From Pseudomonas fluorescens (GTDB lineage Bacteria; Pseudomonadota; Gammaproteobacteria; Pseudomonadales; Pseudomonadaceae), in NCBI RefSeq assembly GCF_000968015.1, contig NZ_LACH01000007.1:1-64000 (forward strand): DNA of 64,000 nucleotides, in the 5' to 3' direction. The first letter of the stretch is position 1. Each line of letters starts with the position of its first letter. The position numbers and the translations under genes are program-made. A model generated the notes under the pieces. It was not told where the DNA came from, did no database searches, and was given only the letters and a program-made list of their open reading frames with translations. Shown here in pieces: positions 47,163 through 57,347 of this stretch.

Positions 47163-47591
47163 ATGGAGCACTGGAAACGCACGATCGAAAGGGCTAATCG
47201 CTGTTTCATGCTGGGCGAACTGGTCGATGCCCGCGAGGCTTACTTGCAGGCATTGGCCCTGGCCCAGGTGTTGTTCGAGCGCTGGGCAGATGCCGACGAG
47301 GCGGTCGCGGCCTGCGTGATTTCCCACCACAACCTGGCGGATCTGCATTTGCGTCTGAACCAGCCGGAGGAGAGCGCCGAGTACCTGTGTGCCATCCATC
47401 AGCGATTGTTGCAGACCATGCAGGACCCACGACTGGCGCCGGCCCTGCGTGAAGCAGCGTTGCGCCAGAGCAGCAAAACCTACGTCGAGCTGCTGAATTT
47501 CATCAGCGAACACGGCGAATACCCGCGTACGCATCGATTGCTGCACATCGATGCCACCTCGCCTGCGCCCCTACATCATGGAGTTCATTGA
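47163..47591 (+). CDS. Conserved protein of the fumC-sodA operon (OrfX)
   Basis: This 142-residue, largely helical protein ([41 protein letters not shown]) resembles a TPR-like helical hairpin array. It is the third gene of the operon; the P. aeruginosa equivalent is called orfX and has no assigned function. GGAGG precedes its ATG. Its stop lies one base before the sodA ATG. Confidence 0.82.
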   Translation: MEHWKRTIERANRCFMLGELVDAREAYLQALALAQVLFERWADADEAVAACVISHHNLADLHLRLNQPEESAEYLCAIHQRLLQTMQDPRLAPALREAALRQSSKTYVELLNFISEHGEYPRTHRLLHIDATSPAPLHHGVH

Positions 47592-47592
47592 A

Positions 47593-48204
47593 ATGGCTTT
47601 TACCTTGCCTGCCTTGCCCTACGCCTACGATGCCCTGGAACCGCACATCGATGCGCAGACCATGGAAGTCCACTACACCAAACACCACCAGACCTACATC
47701 AACAACCTCAACGCTGCGGTGGAAGGCACCGAGTTTGCCGAGTGGCCGGTGGAAAAACTGGTGTCAGCTGTCCAGCAACTGCCGGAGAAGCTGCGCGCGG
47801 CGGTGATCAATCAGGGCGGCGGGCATGCCAACCATTCGCTGTTCTGGAAAGTGATGGCGCCCAACGGCGGCGGCAATCCTGAAGGCTCCCTGGCTGAGGC
47901 GATCGATGAGCAACTGGGCGGTCTGAGCAGTTTCAAGGAGGCCTTCACCAAAGCCGCGCTGACTCGTTTCGGTAGCGGCTGGGCGTGGCTCAGTGTGACG
48001 CCGCAAAAGACACTGGTCGTTGAAAGCAGCGGTAATCAGGACAGTCCATTGATGAGCGGCAATACACCAATCCTCGGCCTGGATGTCTGGGAGCACGCGT
48101 ATTACCTGCAATACCAGAACCGTCGCCCGGAATACATCAACGCGTTCTACAACGTGATCAATTGGCCTGAAGTCGCTACGCGCTATCAGGCTGCACTGGT
48201 TTAA
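47593..48204 (+). CDS. sodA: Manganese superoxide dismutase
   Basis: This 203-residue cytosolic enzyme dismutates superoxide. Metal ligands are the His in [12 protein letters not shown], the His in [11 protein letters not shown], and Asp and His in [21 protein letters not shown] plus the TPQ-free C-terminal pattern favours Mn over Fe. The start at 47593 gives [19 protein letters not shown]; the frame opens at 47551 but that would overlap orfX. Being in the Fur-repressed operon, it is expected to rise when iron is low. Confidence 0.95.
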   Translation: MAFTLPALPYAYDALEPHIDAQTMEVHYTKHHQTYINNLNAAVEGTEFAEWPVEKLVSAVQQLPEKLRAAVINQGGGHANHSLFWKVMAPNGGGNPEGSLAEAIDEQLGGLSSFKEAFTKAALTRFGSGWAWLSVTPQKTLVVESSGNQDSPLMSGNTPILGLDVWEHAYYLQYQNRRPEYINAFYNVINWPEVATRYQAALV

Positions 48205-48234
48205 GACTTCTGCAAAAACAATCCAAGGCTGGCT

Positions 48235-49128
48235 ATGGGCACTGAAACACTGGCGATCGGAAGTGGACGATTGTTTCGTTACGCATTCGGGTCGCTGTTA
48301 CTGCTGGCAGGCATGACGTTATTGGTTGCCCAAGGCTTGGCGTGGCTGGACCTCGAGCCGAAACTGCTGCGCGCGCTGCAAGGCGGGGCGATCTGCGCCT
48401 TGGGCACTGCCTTGGGCGCGGTGCCCGTTCTGGTGATTCGACGGATGCCCCAGGCGGTCAGCGATACGCTACTCGGCTTTGGGGCCGGGGTGATGCTCGC
48501 GGCGACAGCGTTTTCGTTGATCGTTCCGGGGATCTCTGCCGCTGAAAACCTCGGGCTGACGCCTTGGGCGGCCAGCGGACTGATCAGTTTCGGCATCATG
48601 CTGGGTGCGTTTGGATTGTTCCTGGTTGATCGCAAGGTGTCGGGTGCGTCGCCGGAAATGCTCGTAGGCACGCTGGAACGACCGGTCATCCCGCCGCGAA
48701 TCTGGTTATTTGTGTTTGCGATCATCGCCCACAACATCCCCGAAGGCATGGCGGTCGGTGTGTCGGCGGGGGGTGGTATGCCCGACGCCGATAGCCTGGC
48801 CATGGGCATCGCCTTGCAGGATGTGCCGGAAGGTCTGGTGATCGCGCTGGTACTGGCCGGGGCAGGGATGTCGCGGGTCAAGGCGTTCCTGATTGGTGCT
48901 GCGTCAGGGTTGGTCGAGCCGGTCTTCGCGTTGTTGTGTGCCTGGCTGGTGAGCCTGGCCGAATTGTTGTTGCCCTTGGGTTTGGCACTGGCGGCCGGGG
49001 CGATGTTGCTGGTGGTCACCCATGAAGTCATCCCCGAGTCGCGCCGCAATGGTCACGACAAGCTTGCAAGTCTTGGGTTGCTGATCGGGTTTTGCTTGAT
49101 GATGGTGATGGATACAGCGCTCGCTTGA
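48235..49128 (+). CDS. ZIP-family metal transporter
   Basis: This 297-residue membrane protein has about eight helices. The ZIP metal-binding signature HNIPEGMAVGVSAGGGM is in helix 4 and the helix 5 motif is ALQDVPEGLVIALVL. A third conserved His/Glu sits in VVTHEVIPESRRNGHDK. It imports Zn2+, Mn2+ or Fe2+. Its place right after sodA suggests it may feed manganese to the enzyme, which is an inference from context. It begins 31 bases after sodA, so it may belong to the same operon. Confidence 0.88.
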   Translation: MGTETLAIGSGRLFRYAFGSLLLLAGMTLLVAQGLAWLDLEPKLLRALQGGAICALGTALGAVPVLVIRRMPQAVSDTLLGFGAGVMLAATAFSLIVPGISAAENLGLTPWAASGLISFGIMLGAFGLFLVDRKVSGASPEMLVGTLERPVIPPRIWLFVFAIIAHNIPEGMAVGVSAGGGMPDADSLAMGIALQDVPEGLVIALVLAGAGMSRVKAFLIGAASGLVEPVFALLCAWLVSLAELLLPLGLALAAGAMLLVVTHEVIPESRRNGHDKLASLGLLIGFCLMMVMDTALA

Positions 49129-49135
49129 AACAGGA

Positions 49136-49231
49136 TCAAAGGATCGCAGCCTCGTTTCACTCGACAGCTCCTACAGGCCTACGCTGATCTCTGTAGGAGC
49201 TGTCGAGTGAAACGAGGCTGCGATCTTTTGA
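49136..49231. repeat. Inverted-repeat element, GTCGAGTGAA family
   Basis: Arms of 41 bases (49136-49176 and 49191-49231) differ by one base and flank a 14-base centre. It is the same family as 16758-16859. It fills the gap between the convergent ZIP gene and ptsO and probably serves as a bidirectional terminator. Confidence 0.9.
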
Positions 49232-49233
49232 CC

Positions 49234-49509
49234 TTACTCGCCTTCGCCGAAGTAGTCATTGATCAAATTCACCAATGCTTGCAGCGCCTCATCAGCCTGT
49301 TCACCTTCGGTGCTCAGGTGGATTTTGGTGCCCTTGCCCGCAGCGAGCATCATCATTGCCATGATGCTTTTTCCGTCGACCGTGGATTCCGGCGTGCGTC
49401 CTACTCTGATCGTGCAATCCTTGAACTCACCGGCGACGCCAACGAATTTTGCAGAAGCGCGGGCATGCAGGCCCAGCTTGTTGATGATTTCAATTTCCAG
49501 AGCAGGCAT
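49234..49509 (-). CDS. ptsO: Nitrogen phosphotransferase HPr-like protein NPr
   Basis: This 91-residue HPr-family protein has the phosphorylated His15 in NKLGLHARASAKF and the regulatory-site region GKSIMAMMMLAAGKGT. It passes phosphate from EI-Ntr (PtsP, not in this window) to EIIA-Ntr. It is the last gene of the rpoN operon, after rapZ. Confidence 0.95.
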   Translation of the reverse strand: MPALEIEIINKLGLHARASAKFVGVAGEFKDCTIRVGRTPESTVDGKSIMAMMMLAAGKGTKIHLSTEGEQADEALQALVNLINDYFGEGE

Positions 49510-49524
49510 CGCGGTGTGAATCCT

Positions 49525-50382
49525 TTAGCTGAGGTCGCGGTGGCGAACCTGGACGTTCTTCAGGGATTTTTGCAGGGCCTGGCCCAGACGTTCGGTCAGG
49601 TAGACGGAGCGGTGATGGCCGCCGGTGCAACCAATGGCAATGGTGACATAAGCGCGGTTGCTGGCGGCGAAGCGTGGTAGCCACTTGAACAAGTAGGTGG
49701 AGATGTCCTGGAACATCTCTTCGACGTCCGGCTGTGCCGCCAGGTACTCGGCAACCGGCTGGTCGAGCCCGGATTGATCGCGCAACTCTGGCTTCCAGTA
49801 AGGGTTCGGCAGGCAGCGCACGTCGAACACCAGATCAGCGTCCACCGGCATGCCACGCTTGAAGCCGAAAGACTCCACCAGGAACGCCGTACCGGGTTCC
49901 GGCTGGTTCAGCAGGCGCAGCTTGATGGTATCTCGCAGCTGATACAGGTTCAGGTTGGTGGTGTTTACTTTGAGATCGGCGAGGTCGGCAATCGGCCCGA
50001 GCAGGGCGGTCTCATCGTCGATGGCTTCGGCCAGCGAGCGATTGGCATTGCTCAGCGGGTGACGGCGGCGGGTTTCCGAGAAACGTTTGAGCAAGGTTTC
50101 TTCGTCGGCGTCCAGATAAAGCACATCACACTGGATATGCCGGCTGCGCACTTCTTCCAGCAGTTCGGGAAACCGCGACAGGTGACTCGGCAAGTTGCGC
50201 GCATCGATGGATACGGCAACCAGCGGTTGCGCCAGCTCGGTGTGAATCAATGCGCGTTCGGCCAGTTCCGGCAGCAAGCCGGCGGGCAGGTTGTCGATGC
50301 AGTAGTAGCCGTTGTCCTCGAGAACATCGAGTGCGGTACTTTTACCTGAGCCTGAGCGGCCACTGACGATGATCAAGCGCAT
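49525..50382 (-). CDS. rapZ: RNase adapter protein RapZ (YvcJ family)
   Basis: This 285-residue P-loop protein has Walker [11 protein letters not shown] at residues 6-15 and a C-terminal domain with [18 protein letters not shown]. In E. coli RapZ binds GlmZ sRNA and GlcN6P and hands GlmZ to RNase E, tying it to amino-sugar supply. Whether Pseudomonas uses it in the same way is not certain. It lies between ptsN and ptsO in the rpoN operon, as usual. Confidence 0.94.
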   Translation of the reverse strand: MRLIIVSGRSGSGKSTALDVLEDNGYYCIDNLPAGLLPELAERALIHTELAQPLVAVSIDARNLPSHLSRFPELLEEVRSRHIQCDVLYLDADEETLLKRFSETRRRHPLSNANRSLAEAIDDETALLGPIADLADLKVNTTNLNLYQLRDTIKLRLLNQPEPGTAFLVESFGFKRGMPVDADLVFDVRCLPNPYWKPELRDQSGLDQPVAEYLAAQPDVEEMFQDISTYLFKWLPRFAASNRAYVTIAIGCTGGHHRSVYLTERLGQALQKSLKNVQVRHRDLS

Positions 50383-50384
50383 GA

Positions 50385-50849
50385 TTAATGACCGTTTTGC
50401 TCGTCCAGGACAACCTGATACAAGGCTTCATTGCTCGGGGCGCTGCGCAGTTTTTCGCGCACTTCCTTGCGATCGAGCATGCTGGCAATCTGGCGCAGTA
50501 ACTCCAGGTGCGCATCGGTAGCGGCTTGCGGGACCAGCAGAACGAACAGCAGGTCAACCGGGGCGCCGTCGATGGCGTCGAAATCGATGGGTGCATCAAG
50601 GTGCATCAGGGCGCTGATGGGCGAGGTGCAGCCCTTCAGGCGGCAGTGGGGAATGGCGATGCCATTGCCAAAACCGGTTGAGCCGAGTTTTTCACGGGCA
50701 ATCAGAGCCTCGAAGACATCTTGCATCTCCAGATCCGGAACTTCTTTGTGGATAAGGTTGGCAATTTGCTCGAGGGCTTTCTTTTTACTGCCGCCCGGCA
50801 CGTTCACGAGGGAACGGCCGGGGGTCAGGATGCTTTCAAGTCGGATCAT
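50385..50849 (-). CDS. ptsN: Nitrogen regulatory phosphotransferase EIIA-Ntr
   Basis: This 154-residue EIIA of the mannitol/fructose type has phospho-His68 in [15 protein letters not shown]. PtsN links nitrogen and carbon status to potassium transport, sigma-54 genes and polyhydroxyalkanoate use in pseudomonads. It is 2 bases from rapZ and about 12 bases after hpf, within the rpoN operon. Confidence 0.95.
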   Translation of the reverse strand: MIRLESILTPGRSLVNVPGGSKKKALEQIANLIHKEVPDLEMQDVFEALIAREKLGSTGFGNGIAIPHCRLKGCTSPISALMHLDAPIDFDAIDGAPVDLLFVLLVPQAATDAHLELLRQIASMLDRKEVREKLRSAPSNEALYQVVLDEQNGH

Positions 50850-50861
50850 GGGTTGGGAGTG

Positions 50862-51170
50862 TTAACGACCGGTCGCGCCCTGGAGGAGGCTTTGGGTCTT
50901 TTCCTTATGCTTTTTGAGTTGTTTATCCAGCTTGTCGGTCAGTGCGTCGATCGCCGCGTACATATCGGTATGTTCCGCGTTTGCGACCACTTCATTGCCG
51001 GGAATATGCAGCGTGGCTTCGATTTTCTGCTTGAGTTTTTCGACGGTCATCGTGACTTGCACGTTGGTGATCTTGTCGAAATGCCTCTCTAATCGTTCGA
51101 GTTTTTCGCCGATGTAGGTGCGAAGAGGTTCGGTCACTTCCAGTTGGTGTCCACTGATGTTGACTTGCAT
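50862..51170 (-). CDS. hpf: Ribosome hibernation promoting factor (short HPF)
   Basis: This 102-residue protein begins MQVNISGHQLEVTEPLRTYI and carries the HPF/YfiA fold with KLERLERHFDKITNVQVTM and AEHTDMYAAIDALTDKLDKQL. It binds the 30S subunit and helps form inactive 100S ribosomes in stationary phase. Lack of a C-terminal extension marks the short form. The start at 51170 is preferred to the upstream in-frame start at 51224 because of the clear family N-terminus. Confidence 0.95.
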   Translation of the reverse strand: MQVNISGHQLEVTEPLRTYIGEKLERLERHFDKITNVQVTMTVEKLKQKIEATLHIPGNEVVANAEHTDMYAAIDALTDKLDKQLKKHKEKTQSLLQGATGR

Positions 51171-51244
51171 ACAGCTTCTCCTTCGTTGCCAGTGCATAAA
51201 GCGGCAGGCAGAAATGCCTGCCACTGGAACGCTGTGGCGTGGCT

Positions 51245-52738
51245 CTACATCAACCGCTTACGTTCGCTCGAAGGCGCGATCCCGAGGGATTCGCGGTACT
51301 TGGCGACGGTGCGGCGAGCCACCTGAATGCCTTGTGCCTCCAGTAAACCAGCGATCTTGCTGTCACTCAACGGCTTTTTCTGATTTTCCGCGGCAACCAG
51401 TTTTTTGATGATCGCGCGGATCGCCGTGGACGAGCATTCACCGCCCTCGGAGGTGCTGACGTGGCTGGAGAAAAAGTATTTCAGTTCATATATGCCCCGT
51501 GGGGTATGCATGAATTTCTGCGTGGTCACCCTTGAAATCGTCGACTCGTGCATGCCCACCGCTTCGGCGATGTCATGCAGGACCAGCGGTTTCATGGCTT
51601 CGTCGCCGTATTCAAGAAAGCCGCGTTGATGCTCGACGATCTGAGTGGCTACTTTCATCAGGGTTTCGTTGCGGCTTTGCAGGCTCTTGATGAACCAGCG
51701 GGCCTCTTGCAACTGATTGCGCATGAAGGTGTTGTCGGCGCTGGTGTCGGCGCGGCGAACGAAACCGGCGTATTGAGCGTTGACCCGCAGTCGTGGCACG
51801 GACTCCTGGTTCAGCTCCACCAGCCAGCGTTCATTGTCCTTGCGTACGATCACGTCGGGAACGACGTATTCGGCTTCGCTGGACTCGATCTGCGAGCCTG
51901 GGCGCGGGTTGAGGCTCTGCACCAGTTCAATCACTTGGCGCAGTTCATCTTCCTTGAGCTTCATGCGACGCATCAGCTGGCTGTAATCACGGCTGCCGAG
52001 CAGGTCGATGTAATCGGTAACCAGGCGTTTGGCTTCGACCAGCCAAGGCGTCTTGGCGGGCAACTGACGCAATTGCAGCAGCAGGCATTCGCCCAGGTTG
52101 CGGGCGCCGATTCCAGCGGGTTCGAATTGCTGGATGCGGTGCAGGACGGCTTCGATTTCGTCCAGTTCGATGTCCAGTTCCGGGTCGAAGGCTTCGAGAA
52201 TCTCCTCGAGGGTTTCGTCCAGGTAGCCCTGATTGTTGATGCAGTCGATCAGGGTCACGGCGATCAGGCGATCGGTGTCGGACATCGGGGCCAGGTTCAG
52301 TTGCCACAGCAGGTGGCTTTGCAGGCTTTCGCCGGCCGATGTCCGGGTGGTGAAGTCCCACTCGTCGTCATCATTGCTCGGCAGGCTGCTGGCGCTGGTC
52401 TGGTAGACGTCTTCCCACGCGGTATCGACGGGCAGTTCGTTGGGGATGCGCTCGTTCCAGTCGCCTTCCTCGAGGTTATCAACCGTCGGGGCGGTTTCCT
52501 GGTAGGAGGGTTCCTGAATGTCAGCGTTGGGTTGCTGTTCGGCTTTGTCGGCCAAGGGGTCCGCGTTATCGAAGTCGTCGCCTTCTTCCTGGCGTTCGAG
52601 CATTGGATTGGACTCCAGGGCCTCCTGGATTTCCTGTTGCAGGTCCAGGGTCGACAATTGGAGCAGGCGGATGGCCTGTTGCAGCTGCGGTGTCATCGTC
52701 AGCTGCTGGCCCATTCTCAAGACTAGCGATGGTTTCAT
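51245..52738 (-). CDS. rpoN: RNA polymerase sigma-54 factor RpoN
   Basis: This 497-residue sigma factor has the glutamine-rich region I ([20 protein letters not shown]), an acidic region II (residues about 50-125), the core-binding region III and a C-terminal HTH. The RpoN box [12 protein letters not shown] is near the end. It directs transcription from -24/-12 promoters for nitrogen use, flagella and more. Its gene lies downstream of lptB and starts the rpoN-hpf-ptsN-rapZ-ptsO group. The 184-base gap to lptB is AT-rich and probably carries a promoter. Confidence 0.97.
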   Translation of the reverse strand: MKPSLVLRMGQQLTMTPQLQQAIRLLQLSTLDLQQEIQEALESNPMLERQEEGDDFDNADPLADKAEQQPNADIQEPSYQETAPTVDNLEEGDWNERIPNELPVDTAWEDVYQTSASSLPSNDDDEWDFTTRTSAGESLQSHLLWQLNLAPMSDTDRLIAVTLIDCINNQGYLDETLEEILEAFDPELDIELDEIEAVLHRIQQFEPAGIGARNLGECLLLQLRQLPAKTPWLVEAKRLVTDYIDLLGSRDYSQLMRRMKLKEDELRQVIELVQSLNPRPGSQIESSEAEYVVPDVIVRKDNERWLVELNQESVPRLRVNAQYAGFVRRADTSADNTFMRNQLQEARWFIKSLQSRNETLMKVATQIVEHQRGFLEYGDEAMKPLVLHDIAEAVGMHESTISRVTTQKFMHTPRGIYELKYFFSSHVSTSEGGECSSTAIRAIIKKLVAAENQKKPLSDSKIAGLLEAQGIQVARRTVAKYRESLGIAPSSERKRLM

Positions 52739-52922
52739 GGCAGGGGCTTAACACCTTATTCGCCGGCGCACATGCGCCATCCACTACAGGGCGCCGGAGC
52801 GCCAAACATAAGCAAATTATATGCCCGAAACTGCAGCGTTTGCCTAGAGCGCTGTAACAATAAAAAAATGTTGATTTTTTATCGAGACAAGCGCCCGAGC
52901 AACCAGCCAGACACCTCAGTGC

Positions 52923-53648
52923 TTACAGGCGGAATTCATGGCCCAGATACACTTCCTTGACCAGGTCGTTGGCCAGGATGGTGGCAGCGTCACCTTCGGC
53001 GATCAGCTGGCCATCGTTGACGATGTAGGCGGTTTCGCAGATATCCAGGGTTTCACGGACGTTGTGGTCAGTGATCAGCACGCCAATGCCCTTGGCCTTG
53101 AGGTGATAGATGATCTGTTTGATGTCACCCACCGAAATCGGGTCCACGCCGGCGAACGGTTCGTCGAGCAGGATGAATTTCGGGTTGGTAGCCAGTGCCC
53201 GGGCGATTTCCACACGGCGGCGTTCACCACCGGACAGGCTCATCCCGAGGTTGTCGCGGATGTGGCTGATGTGGAATTCCTGCAGCAGGCTTTCCAGCTC
53301 TTTGCGACGACCGGCCTTGTCGAGTTCCTTGCGGGTCTCGAGGATCGCCATGATGTTGTCGGCTACCGAGAGTTTGCGGAAAATCGATGCTTCTTGCGGA
53401 AGATAGCCGATGCCGGCCTTCGCACGACCGTGCATAGGCTGGTGGCTCACATCCATGTCGTCAATCAGTACGCGGCCCTGATCGGCCTGTACCAGGCCGA
53501 CAATCATGTAAAAGCAGGTGGTCTTGCCGGCGCCGTTGGGACCCAGCAGGCCGACGATCTGACCGCTGTCGATCGACAGGCTGACGTCACGCACGACCTG
53601 GCGGCTCTTGTAGCTCTTGGCCAGATGCTGAGCTTTCAGAGTTGCCAT
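52923..53648 (-). CDS. lptB: LPS export ABC transporter ATP-binding protein LptB
   Basis: This 241-residue cytoplasmic ATPase powers LPS extraction by LptFG. It has Walker [16 protein letters not shown], signature [15 protein letters not shown] and Walker [16 protein letters not shown]. The C-terminal extension ends YLGHEFRL. Its ATG overlaps the lptA stop codon. The order kdsC-lptC-lptA-lptB-rpoN is conserved in gamma-proteobacteria. Confidence 0.97.
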   Translation of the reverse strand: MATLKAQHLAKSYKSRQVVRDVSLSIDSGQIVGLLGPNGAGKTTCFYMIVGLVQADQGRVLIDDMDVSHQPMHGRAKAGIGYLPQEASIFRKLSVADNIMAILETRKELDKAGRRKELESLLQEFHISHIRDNLGMSLSGGERRRVEIARALATNPKFILLDEPFAGVDPISVGDIKQIIYHLKAKGIGVLITDHNVRETLDICETAYIVNDGQLIAEGDAATILANDLVKEVYLGHEFRL

Positions 53649-54196
53649 TACTGGGCCTTTTGCTCGTCGGTTTTCTTCTTCGGCTGGATCACCATGTCAA
53701 TGCGCGGACGCGACTCGGTGACCTTGTTGCCCGTCGCGCGACCGGCGCTCGCAAGCTTTTTGACCGTGTCGTAGACGATTTTCTCGCCTTGGGTGACGTT
53801 GTTGTCCTTGTCGATGACTTTGGCACGATCGATCAATACGACGCGGTTTTGCGAGGCGTGGTACTGGATGGTCACTCCGTAGCCCTGAACCGGCTTGGTG
53901 TCGCCAGCCGTCTGCATTTGCTCGAAGTAGGCCAGATTGCCCACCGAAGTCACCACGTCGATATCGCCAGCCGGGGTGCGGGTGATGGTCACAGTATTGC
54001 CTTTAACAATCATCGAGCCCTGGGTAATGATCACGTCACCTTTATAGGTGGCAACACCATTCTTGTCGTCCAGTTGGGCGTCGTCGGCCTGGATGCGGAT
54101 AGGCTGCTCTTGATCGTTCGGCAGAGCCCAGGCGCTCACGCTTCCCAGTGCTGCGCTCAGACCGAGCAAAATAGGGAGGGTTTTAACGAGCCTCAT
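53648..54196 (-). CDS. lptA: Periplasmic LPS transport protein LptA
   Basis: This 182-residue protein has a signal peptide ([24 protein letters not shown]) and the OstA/LptA beta-jellyroll: [21 protein letters not shown] then [17 protein letters not shown]. It forms the periplasmic bridge carrying LPS between LptC and LptD. The C-terminus is Lys-rich. It overlaps lptC by 14 bases. Confidence 0.95.
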   Translation of the reverse strand: MRLVKTLPILLGLSAALGSVSAWALPNDQEQPIRIQADDAQLDDKNGVATYKGDVIITQGSMIVKGNTVTITRTPAGDIDVVTSVGNLAYFEQMQTAGDTKPVQGYGVTIQYHASQNRVVLIDRAKVIDKDNNVTQGEKIVYDTVKKLASAGRATGNKVTESRPRIDMVIQPKKKTDEQKAQ

Positions 54197-54755
54197 ACTG
54201 TCCTCTTACGTTCGATAGCAGGTGTATCCTGCTTTCTTTCAAATACGCTTTCATTCCCTTGCCAGTCGACACACCACCAGCGCCGTCGATTCTAACGGGT
54301 TGCTCGGTCTGCGCATATTGCTGCTGCGGGAACACTGTCATGCGGGTGGTGGTAATCAGGGTCTTGCGGTTTTTCTCGTCGAAGCGCGTGATGCGCACCG
54401 AGTCGATCAGTTCGACCTGAGTGCCGTCGGGGTTCACTTCGCCGTGCTCGCTCTGGACATGCCACGGAAACTCGGTGCCGCGGAACATGTTCAAGTCGGG
54501 ATTGGTCAACAGCGTCACTTCGGTGGCTTTCAGGTGTTCAACCTTGTCGGACGTCATTTCGTATTGCAGTTTGCCGTCCGGCAGGTATTGCACGCTGTGG
54601 GCGTTGATCGCGTAATAGTCGATTGCGGTTTCATCGATCTTTGCCACCGGCTTGTCGAGGAAGCGTTCCGGGCTGATGTTCCAGTAGCCGACCGCAGCGA
54701 ATATCGCTGCGATGCAACCGAACACCAGGAATTTGCGAATCTTTTTGCTCAGCAT
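54183..54755 (-). CDS. lptC: LPS export protein LptC
   Basis: This 190-residue bitopic inner-membrane protein has an N-terminal anchor (FLVFGCIAAIFAAVGYW) and a periplasmic LptC domain (YAINAHSVQYLPDGKLQYEM, GEVNPDGTQVELIDSVRI). It accepts LPS from LptBFG and hands it to LptA. The start at 54755 (MLSKKIRKFLVFG) is chosen for the short basic N-terminus before the helix; the longer ORF start at 54791 overlaps kdsC. Confidence 0.93.
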   Translation of the reverse strand: MLSKKIRKFLVFGCIAAIFAAVGYWNISPERFLDKPVAKIDETAIDYYAINAHSVQYLPDGKLQYEMTSDKVEHLKATEVTLLTNPDLNMFRGTEFPWHVQSEHGEVNPDGTQVELIDSVRITRFDEKNRKTLITTTRMTVFPQQQYAQTEQPVRIDGAGGVSTGKGMKAYLKESRIHLLSNVRGQYEAR

Positions 54756-54762
54756 AGTTGGC

Positions 54763-55287
54763 TCACAGGTACGCGGCGTTTGCCGCATCAAGGCGGCCCT
54801 GCGCGCGCAGGATCAATTCGCAGAATTCGCGAGCGGCACCCTCGCCACCACGGGCCTGGGTGATGCCGTGGGCGTGTTCACGGACGAAACTGGCAGCGTT
54901 TGCCACCGCCATGCCCAGGCCAACGCGGCGAATCACCGGCAGGTCCGGCAGGTCGTCGCCGAGATAGGCGACTTGCTCATAGCTTAGGTTGAGTTGGGCA
55001 AGAAGCTCGTCGAGTACCACCAGTTTGTCTTCGCGCCCCTGGTACAGGTGTGGAATACCGAGGTTCTTCGCTCGTCGCTCGACCACCGGGGTCTTGCGGC
55101 CGCTGATGATAGCGGTCTGTACGCCGGCTGCCATCAACATCTTGATGCCTTGGCCGTCGAGGGTGTTGAACGTCTTGAATTCGCTGCCGTCTTCGAGGAA
55201 GTACAGGCGTCCGTCGGTCAGTACGCCATCGACGTCGAAAACCGCCAGTTTGATGTTCTTGCCGCGTTGCAGCAGGTCGGTGCTCAT
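54763..55287 (-). CDS. kdsC: 3-deoxy-D-manno-octulosonate 8-phosphate phosphatase KdsC
   Basis: This 174-residue HAD phosphatase removes phosphate from KDO-8-P, a step in LPS core synthesis. The nucleophile Asp18 and acid/base Asp20 lie in AVFDVDGVLTDG; ISGRKTPVVERRAKNLGI and AYLGDDLPDLPVI complete the HAD motifs. The ATG at 55287 has AGGAG seven bases upstream and overlaps the kdsD stop codon (TGATG with reversed order), so the two are coupled. Confidence 0.95.
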   Translation of the reverse strand: MSTDLLQRGKNIKLAVFDVDGVLTDGRLYFLEDGSEFKTFNTLDGQGIKMLMAAGVQTAIISGRKTPVVERRAKNLGIPHLYQGREDKLVVLDELLAQLNLSYEQVAYLGDDLPDLPVIRRVGLGMAVANAASFVREHAHGITQARGGEGAAREFCELILRAQGRLDAANAAYL

Positions 55288-56261
55288 CACATTACTCCTG
55301 CACGCAGCAGATCGGACAGGTTGAAGGCGCCGATCGGACGGTCCTCCTTGTCCACCACTACCAGCGCGTTGATTCGATGGTCTTCCATGATTTTCAGGGC
55401 TTCGGCTGCCAGCATATCGGCCCGGGCGGTCTTGCCATGAACAGTCATGACCTCGTCGATGGTCGTATGGTGGATGTCGATGGTCCGGTCAAGGGTGCGG
55501 CGCAAGTCGCCGTCGGTGAAGATCCCGGCCAGTTTGCCGTCGGCCTCCACAATCGCGGTCATGCCCAGGCCCTTGCGGGTCATTTCCATCAAGGCGTCCT
55601 TGAGTAGTGTGCCACGTTGCACCTGGGGCAGTTCTGCGCCGGCGTGCATGACGGTTTCCACTTTCAGCAGCAGGCGTCGGCCAAGCGCGCCGCCGGGGTG
55701 GGAAAAGGCGAAATCTTCAGCGGTAAAACCGCGGGCTTCCAGCAGCGCAACGGCCAGGGCGTCGCCCATGACCAGCGCGGCAGTGGTCGACGAGGTCGGT
55801 GCCAGGTTGAGCGGACAGGCTTCGTGCTCGACGTGCACGTTGAGGTTGACCTCGGCAGCCTTCGCCAGCGGTGAATCAGGGTTGCCGGTCATGCTGATCA
55901 ATTGAATGCCCAGGCGCTTGATCAGCGGCAGCAGGGTGACGATTTCATTGGTGGAGCCGGAGTTTGACAGCGCCAGGATGATGTCGTCGCGGGTAATCAT
56001 GCCCATATCGCCGTGGCTGGCTTCGGCCGGGTGCACGAAAAAAGCCGTGGTGCCGGTACTGGCCAGGGTGGCGGCGATCTTGTTGCCGATGTGCCCCGAT
56101 TTGCCCATGCCGACCACGACCACGCGCCCTTTGCTGGCCAGAATCATCTCGCAAGCGCGTACGAAATCTGCGTCGATACGGGGCAACAAGCCTTGTACGG
56201 CTTCCAGTTCGAGGCGGATGGTGCGTTGTGCTGATTGAATCAGGTCGCTGGATTGGCTCAT
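55287..56261 (-). CDS. kdsD: D-arabinose 5-phosphate isomerase KdsD
   Basis: This 324-residue enzyme makes D-arabinose 5-phosphate from ribulose 5-phosphate for KDO synthesis. An N-terminal SIS domain (VVVGMGKSGHIGNKIAATLAS, HPAEASHGDMGMIT, LSNSGSTNEI) is followed by two CBS domains from residue about 205. The start at 56261 (MSQSSDLIQSAQRTIRLE) is preferred to 56324. It begins the kdsD-kdsC-lptCAB group and is divergent from mlaF. Confidence 0.95.
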   Translation of the reverse strand: MSQSSDLIQSAQRTIRLELEAVQGLLPRIDADFVRACEMILASKGRVVVVGMGKSGHIGNKIAATLASTGTTAFFVHPAEASHGDMGMITRDDIILALSNSGSTNEIVTLLPLIKRLGIQLISMTGNPDSPLAKAAEVNLNVHVEHEACPLNLAPTSSTTAALVMGDALAVALLEARGFTAEDFAFSHPGGALGRRLLLKVETVMHAGAELPQVQRGTLLKDALMEMTRKGLGMTAIVEADGKLAGIFTDGDLRRTLDRTIDIHHTTIDEVMTVHGKTARADMLAAEALKIMEDHRINALVVVDKEDRPIGAFNLSDLLRAGVM

Positions 56262-56419
56262 GTCAGAAATCGTATAGCCTGATGAAAAGGCGGCGATTAT
56301 AACGGTAATGATCGAAACCCTCACGCAAGTTCGTCGCGCTTTGTCATTCCCTGATACCCAATACCCCTAAATAGACGCTTTTACCCCGTCATGTTGCTCA
56401 ACATGGCCCGGCTTGGGCC

Positions 56420-56449
56420 TTGGGCGCTTGGCCTTTGCAGTGATATAGT
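56420..56449 (+). promoter_or_regulatory. Candidate sigma-70 promoter of the mla operon
   Basis: TTGGGC (56420-56425), an 18-base spacer and TATAGT (56444-56449), about 90 bases before the mlaF start in the 276-base divergent gap with kdsD. The match is moderate; no other element was seen in the gap. Confidence 0.4.
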
Positions 56450-56537
56450 TCGCCGCCAGTTCGGCCTGCCCGGGAGGTATGTGCTTTCGCCAGAAAGTCA
56501 GGCGTCCGAGTGAGAGGCTGCATCGCAAGGAGATTAG

Positions 56538-57347
56538 ATGAGTGCCGATAAAGCCTACGCGGTCGAGCTGAAGGGACTGACCTTCAAGCGCGGAACGCGC
56601 AGCATTTTCAATAACGTCGATATACGTATCCCGCGCGGCAAGGTCACCGGCATCATGGGGCCTTCCGGGTGTGGCAAAACTACGCTGTTACGGCTGATGG
56701 GCGCACAGTTGCGGCCCACCAAAGGCGATGTCTGGGTCAATGGACAGAACCTGCCGAAACTGTCGCGCAGTGATCTGTTCGATGCGCGAAAGCACATGGG
56801 CGTGCTGTTCCAGAGTGGTGCGCTGTTCACCGATCTTGATGTGTTCGAGAACGTCGCCTTTCCGCTACGCGTTCATACCGAACTGCCGGAAGAAATGATC
56901 CGGGACATTGTCCTGCTCAAATTGCAGGCCGTGGGCTTGCGTGGCGCCATCGACCTGATGCCTGACGAGTTGTCCGGCGGCATGAAGCGTCGCGTCGCGC
57001 TGGCCCGGGCGATTGCCCTCGATCCGCAGATACTCATGTATGACGAGCCCTTTGTCGGCCAGGACCCCATCGCCATGGGCGTACTGGTACGCCTGATCCG
57101 CCTGCTCAACGATGCGCTGGGCATCACCAGTATCGTGGTCTCCCACGACCTGGCCGAGACCGCGAGCATCGCCGATTACATCTATGTCGTCGGCGAAGGC
57201 CAAGTGTTGGGGCAGGGTACTCCCGAGGAACTGATGAACTCGCAGGAGCCACGCATCCGTCAATTCATGACAGGCGAGCCTGACGGTCCGGTCGCCTATC
57301 ACTTTCCAGCGACGGATTACCGCGCAGATCTTCTGGGGCAGCGTTGA
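56538..57347 (+). CDS. mlaF: Phospholipid transport ATP-binding protein MlaF
   Basis: This 269-residue ATPase of the MlaFEDB complex keeps outer-membrane lipid asymmetry. It has Walker [16 protein letters not shown], signature [15 protein letters not shown] and Walker [20 protein letters not shown] lies just upstream. It is the first gene of mlaFEDCB, and its stop overlaps the mlaE ATG. Confidence 0.96.
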   Translation: MSADKAYAVELKGLTFKRGTRSIFNNVDIRIPRGKVTGIMGPSGCGKTTLLRLMGAQLRPTKGDVWVNGQNLPKLSRSDLFDARKHMGVLFQSGALFTDLDVFENVAFPLRVHTELPEEMIRDIVLLKLQAVGLRGAIDLMPDELSGGMKRRVALARAIALDPQILMYDEPFVGQDPIAMGVLVRLIRLLNDALGITSIVVSHDLAETASIADYIYVVGEGQVLGQGTPEELMNSQEPRIRQFMTGEPDGPVAYHFPATDYRADLLGQR

